DNA of 64,000 nucleotides, from NCBI RefSeq assembly GCF_030053895.1, contig NZ_CP125781.1:1054001-1118000 (forward strand), in the 5' to 3' direction. Every line of letters starts with the position of its first letter. Position 1 is the first letter of the stretch. The DNA comes from Trabulsiella odontotermitis (GTDB lineage Bacteria > Pseudomonadota > Gammaproteobacteria > Enterobacterales > Enterobacteriaceae). A program made the position numbers and the translations under genes. Positions 60,246-64,000 of this stretch are shown piece by piece. Under the pieces are notes generated by a model that had not been told where the DNA came from, did no database searches, and worked only from the letters and a program-made list of their open reading frames with translations.

Positions 60246-61601
60246 ATGAGTTCATTAAGTCACGAGGCGAGCGCCGTCGAAAAGCGCACTAACGCCCGCT
60301 ACTGGATAGTGGTGATGCTGTTTATCGTCACCTCCTTCAACTACGGTGATCGTGCCACGCTATCGATTGCCGGTTCGGAAATGGCCAAAGAGATTGGCCT
60401 TGATCCGGTTGGCATGGGTTATGTTTTCTCCGCATTTTCCTGGGCCTATGTCATCGGTCAAATCCCCGGTGGCTGGCTGCTTGACCGCTTTGGTTCGAAA
60501 CGGGTTTATTTCTGGTCGATCTTTATCTGGTCGCTCTTCACCCTGCTGCAGGGTTTCGTCGACGTATTCAACGGCTTTGGCATCATCGTGGCGCTGTTTA
60601 CCCTGCGTTTCCTCGTCGGCCTTGCGGAATCGCCTTCTTTCCCAGGCAACAGTCGCATCGTCGCGGCCTGGTTCCCGGCGCAGGAGAGGGGAACCGCGGT
60701 GGCGATTTTTAACTCGGCGCAGTATTTCGCGACCGTGATTTTCGCGCCGATCATGGGCTGGCTGACGCACGAAGTGGGCTGGTCACATGTGTTCTTCTTT
60801 ATGGGCGGACTGGGGATCATCATCAGCTTTATCTGGCTGAAAGTGATCTATGAACCCAATCAGCACCCTGGCGTGAACAAAAAAGAGCTGGAGTACATTG
60901 CCCAGGGCGGGGCGCTGATCAACATGGATCAGAAAAACGCGAAACCCCACGTGCCGATGAGCGAAAAATGGGGGCAAATCAAACAACTGATTAGCTCACG
61001 CATGATGATCGGCGTATACATCGGACAGTACTGCATTAACGCACTGACCTACTTCTTCATTACCTGGTTCCCGGTTTATCTGGTGCAGGCGCGCGGCATG
61101 TCGATTCTGAAAGCCGGGGTTGTCGCTTCCATTCCGGCGGTGTGCGGATTTATCGGCGGCGTGCTGGGCGGCATCATTTCCGACTGGCTGATGCGGCGCA
61201 CCGGGTCGCTCAACGTCGCCCGTAAAACGCCCATTGTGCTCGGTATGCTGCTCTCCATGACGATGGTGTTCTGTAATTACGTCGATACGGAATGGATGAT
61301 TATCGGCTTCATGGCGATGGCCTTCTTCGGTAAAGGCATTGGCGCGCTGGGCTGGGCGGTGATGGCTGACACGGCGCCGAAAGAGATCAGCGGTCTCTCC
61401 GGCGGGCTGTTCAACATGTTCGGCAACATTTCCGGCATCGTGACGCCGATTGCGATTGGCTACATTGTCGGGGTTTCCGGCTCCTTTAACGGTGCGCTGA
61501 TTTATGTCGGGATCCACGCGCTGGTGGCGGTACTGAGCTACCTGGTGGTGGTCGGCGATATCAAGCGTATTGAACTGCAACCTGTGACAGGACGTGAATG
61601 A
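60246..61601 (+). CDS. gudP: D-glucarate/galactarate permease GudP
   Basis: A 451-residue major facilitator transporter (E. coli GudP has 450) with about 12 spans, of the anion:cation symporter group. It imports D-glucarate and galactarate. The family loop GGWLLDRFGSKRVYFWS between spans 2 and 3 is present. The ATG follows CAGGAG. gudX begins at the last base of its stop codon, so the operon is coupled. CdaR activation is the E. coli mode. Confidence 0.96.
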   Translation: MSSLSHEASAVEKRTNARYWIVVMLFIVTSFNYGDRATLSIAGSEMAKEIGLDPVGMGYVFSAFSWAYVIGQIPGGWLLDRFGSKRVYFWSIFIWSLFTLLQGFVDVFNGFGIIVALFTLRFLVGLAESPSFPGNSRIVAAWFPAQERGTAVAIFNSAQYFATVIFAPIMGWLTHEVGWSHVFFFMGGLGIIISFIWLKVIYEPNQHPGVNKKELEYIAQGGALINMDQKNAKPHVPMSEKWGQIKQLISSRMMIGVYIGQYCINALTYFFITWFPVYLVQARGMSILKAGVVASIPAVCGFIGGVLGGIISDWLMRRTGSLNVARKTPIVLGMLLSMTMVFCNYVDTEWMIIGFMAMAFFGKGIGALGWAVMADTAPKEISGLSGGLFNMFGNISGIVTPIAIGYIVGVSGSFNGALIYVGIHALVAVLSYLVVVGDIKRIELQPVTGRE

Positions 61602-62941
61602 TGAGTACACAATCCAGCCCCATCATTACTGAGATGAAAGTGATCCCCGTTGCCGGTCACGACAGCATGCTGCTGAACATCGGTGGGGCACATAACGCAT
61701 ACTTTACGCGCAATATCGTGGTGTTGAGCGACAACGCCGGAAATACCGGCGTGGGGGAAGCGCCGGGCGGTGAGGTTATCTACCAGACGCTGGTTGATGC
61801 CATTCCGATGGTGGTCGGCCAGGAAGTGGCGCGCCTGAACCGGGTGGTGCAGCGCGTGCATAAAGGTAACCAGGCAGCGGATTTTGATACTTTCGGTAAA
61901 GGCGCGTGGACGTTTGAACTGCGCGTCAACGCGGTCGCGGCTCTCGAAGCGGCGCTGCTGGACTTGCTCGGCAAAGCGCTCAATGTGCCGGTGTGCGAAC
62001 TGCTCGGCCCGGGCAAACAGCGTGATGCGGTGACAGTCCTCGGCTATCTCTTTTACATTGGCGACCGCACGAAAACGGATCTGCCATATCTCGACGCCAC
62101 ACCAGGTTCGCATGACTGGTATCGCCTGCGCCATCAGGAAGCCATGAGCAGCGCCGCGGTGGTGCGACTCGCGGAAGCCGCACAGGATCGCTATGGCTTT
62201 AAAGATTTCAAACTGAAAGGCGGCGTGTTGCCTGGCGAGCAGGAAATCGACACCGTGCGGGCGCTGAAAAAGCGTTTCCCGAACGCGCGGATCACCGTCG
62301 ATCCAAACGGCGCCTGGCTGCTTGATGAAGCCATTGCACTCTGCAAAGGGCTGCAGGATGTACTGACTTACGCCGAAGATCCCTGTGGCGCGGAGCAGGG
62401 CTTCTCAGGGCGTGAAGTGATGGCGGAATTCCGGCGTGCCACCGGGTTGCCAGTCGCCACCAACATGATCGCCACTAACTGGCGGGAAATGGGGCATGCG
62501 GTGATGCTCAATGCCGTCGATATTCCGCTGGCCGACCCGCATTTCTGGACGCTGTCCGGCGCGGTGCGCGTCGCTCAACTCTGCGACGACTGGGGGCTGA
62601 CCTGGGGCTGCCACTCCAATAACCATTTCGACATTTCGCTGGCGATGTTTACCCACGTCGGCGCCGCGGCGCCAGGCACGCCAACCGCCATTGATACACA
62701 CTGGATCTGGCAGGAAGGGGATGCGCGCCTGACGAAAAATCCGCTGCAAATTAAAGACGGCAAGATTGCCGTTCCCGATGCGCCAGGGCTTGGCATCGAG
62801 CTGGACTGGGATCAGGTGCAAAAGGCTCACGAAGCCTACAAACGACTGCCGGGCGGCGCGCGTAATGACGCAGGCCCAATGCAATATCTGATCCCCGGCT
62901 GGACTTTTGATCGCAAACGCCCGGTTTTTGGCCGTAATTAA
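61601..62941 (+). CDS. gudX: Glucarate dehydratase-related protein GudX
   Basis: A 446-residue enolase-superfamily protein, same length as E. coli GudX, which is a weak glucarate/idarate dehydratase paralogue of GudD. Superfamily residues are in place: FKLKGG (base Lys pair), DPNGAW, the Glu in EDPCGAEQG, and the His in CHSNNHFD. The ATG at 61601 matches the E. coli start; an ATG at 61598 overlapping the gudP stop is also possible and would add one Met. gudD, a clear paralogue, follows 15 bases later. Confidence 0.95.
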   Translation: MSTQSSPIITEMKVIPVAGHDSMLLNIGGAHNAYFTRNIVVLSDNAGNTGVGEAPGGEVIYQTLVDAIPMVVGQEVARLNRVVQRVHKGNQAADFDTFGKGAWTFELRVNAVAALEAALLDLLGKALNVPVCELLGPGKQRDAVTVLGYLFYIGDRTKTDLPYLDATPGSHDWYRLRHQEAMSSAAVVRLAEAAQDRYGFKDFKLKGGVLPGEQEIDTVRALKKRFPNARITVDPNGAWLLDEAIALCKGLQDVLTYAEDPCGAEQGFSGREVMAEFRRATGLPVATNMIATNWREMGHAVMLNAVDIPLADPHFWTLSGAVRVAQLCDDWGLTWGCHSNNHFDISLAMFTHVGAAAPGTPTAIDTHWIWQEGDARLTKNPLQIKDGKIAVPDAPGLGIELDWDQVQKAHEAYKRLPGGARNDAGPMQYLIPGWTFDRKRPVFGRN

Positions 62942-62956
62942 TTAAAGGACTGACTT

Positions 62957-64000
62957 ATGACAACGCGACATTCCACACCGGTTGTGACTACCATGCAGGT
63001 GATCCCGGTTGCCGGTTTTGACAGTATGCTGATGAACCTGAGCGGCGCGCATGCACCGTTTTTCACCCGTAATATCGTGATCATTAAAGATAATTCGGGC
63101 CATACCGGCGTAGGTGAAATTCCGGGTGGCGAGAAGATCCGCCAGACGCTGGAAGACGCTGCGCCGCTGGTGGTGGGGAAAACGCTGGGCGACTATAAAA
63201 ACGTCCTGACCGCTGTGCGCAATACTTTCGCTGATCGCGATGCTGGTGGGCGCGGATTGCAAACCTTTGATTTACGAACCACTATCCATGTGGTGACCGG
63301 TATCGAAGCCGCGCTGCTCGATCTGCTCGGTCAGCATCTGGGCGTGAACGTCGCCTCGCTGCTTGGCGACGGCCAGCAGCGCAGCGAAGTGGAAATGCTC
63401 GGTTATCTGTTCTTTGTCGGTAACCGGAAGCAAACGCCGCTGGCGTACCAGAGCCAGCCGGATGACGCCTGCGACTGGTATCGTCTGCGCCATGACGAAG
63501 CGATGACCCCGCAGGCCGTGGTGCGTCTGGCGGAAGCGGCGTATGAAAAATATGGTTTCAACGATTTCAAACTGAAAGGCGGCGTGCTGGCGGGCGAAGA
63601 AGAAGCCGAAGCCATCACCGCGCTGGCGACGCGTTTCCCGCAGGCGCGCGTGACGCTCGATCCGAACGGTGCCTGGCTGCTGGATGAAGCCATTAAAATA
63701 GGTAAACAGCTTAAAGGTGTGCTGGCGTATGCCGAAGATCCTTGTGGTGCCGAACAGGGTTTCTCGGGCCGTGAAGTGATGGCGGAATTCCGTCGCGCGA
63801 CGGGGCTGCCGACGGCCACCAACATGATTGCCACCGACTGGCGTCAGATGGGCCATACTTTGTCATTACAATCGGTTGATATTCCGCTGGCTGACCCGCA
63901 TTTCTGGACCATGCAGGGCTCGGTTCGCGTCGCGCAGATGTGCCATGATTTTGGTCTGACGTGGGGTTCTCATTCCAACAACCACTTTGACGTCTCGCTG
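62957..64000 (+). CDS. gudD: D-glucarate dehydratase GudD (3' end outside window)
   Basis: The first 348 codons of glucarate dehydratase (E. coli GudD has 446); the frame is open to the last base, so the gene is cut by the right edge. It dehydrates D-glucarate to 5-keto-4-deoxyglucarate. The enolase-superfamily marks are the FKLKGG lysines, LDPNGAW, AEDPCGAEQGFSGREVMAEF and the catalytic His in SHSNNHFD. The start follows AAAGGAC by seven bases. It is strikingly like gudX in the second half, which shows an old duplication. Confidence 0.95.
   Translation, partial: MTTRHSTPVVTTMQVIPVAGFDSMLMNLSGAHAPFFTRNIVIIKDNSGHTGVGEIPGGEKIRQTLEDAAPLVVGKTLGDYKNVLTAVRNTFADRDAGGRGLQTFDLRTTIHVVTGIEAALLDLLGQHLGVNVASLLGDGQQRSEVEMLGYLFFVGNRKQTPLAYQSQPDDACDWYRLRHDEAMTPQAVVRLAEAAYEKYGFNDFKLKGGVLAGEEEAEAITALATRFPQARVTLDPNGAWLLDEAIKIGKQLKGVLAYAEDPCGAEQGFSGREVMAEFRRATGLPTATNMIATDWRQMGHTLSLQSVDIPLADPHFWTMQGSVRVAQMCHDFGLTWGSHSNNHFDVSL

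Noticed and set aside
61601..64000. gudX and gudD as a recent tandem duplication
   Set aside because: Both are distinct, long-diverged paralogues also present in E. coli in the same order.

Overview
The window is chromosomal DNA from a member of the Enterobacteriaceae. Gene content and order match the E. coli mutH-thyA-recBCD-argA-csrB-gud segment almost gene for gene. Protein differences from E. coli, a GC content that looks like the mid-50s, type 3 fimbria regulators (MrkH/MrkI-like) and several order changes point to a relative such as Enterobacter, Kosakonia or Klebsiella-like genera. I cannot fix the genus.

Layout. 1-13.9 kb is the most variable part. It holds a MrkH-like PilZ activator (cut by the left edge) and MrkI-like LuxR regulator, a PdxI-like aldo/keto reductase, the divergent yqeG/yqeF pair, kduI-kduD, then fepE (O-antigen length regulator) and a 0.4-kb non-coding structured element where E. 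coli has araE. After these come ygeA, lysR/lysA, an extra LacI-type regulator and an extra GNAT acetyltransferase before galR. 14.8-26.9 kb is conserved core: omrA sRNA, aas-lplT, tas, ygdR, ygdQ, mutH, rppH-ptsP, lgt-thyA. 27-40.6 kb is one compact array: the prepilin-like cluster ppdA-ppdB-ygdB-ppdC, then recC-ptrA-recB-recD. 40.6-54.4 kb holds argA/amiC, two initiator tRNA genes, mltA, tcdA, csdA-csdE, ygdI, gcvB/gcvA, ygdD-rlmM, xni and sdaC-sdaB. 54.8-64 kb holds ppnN, queF, syd, the CsrA-sequestering RNA csrB, yqcC-truC-yqcA, and the D-glucarate operon gudP-gudX-gudD, which runs off the right edge.

Themes. DNA repair and recombination (MutH, RecBCD, Xni); envelope building (Lgt, MltA, AmiC, Aas/LplT, FepE); RNA metabolism and modification (RppH, RlmM, TcdA, TruC, QueF); and three well-known regulatory RNAs (OmrA, GcvB, CsrB). 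Most genes are vertically inherited core. The parts least explained by the E. coli template are the fepE/structured-element insertion at 7.1-9.2 kb, the mrkHI edge region and the palindromic DnaA-box cluster between mutH and rppH. The best candidate for something undescribed is the 402-bp inverted-repeat-flanked element at 8677-9078, which could fold into a nested RNA with GGA loops. No transposase, integrase, prophage or CRISPR array was seen.
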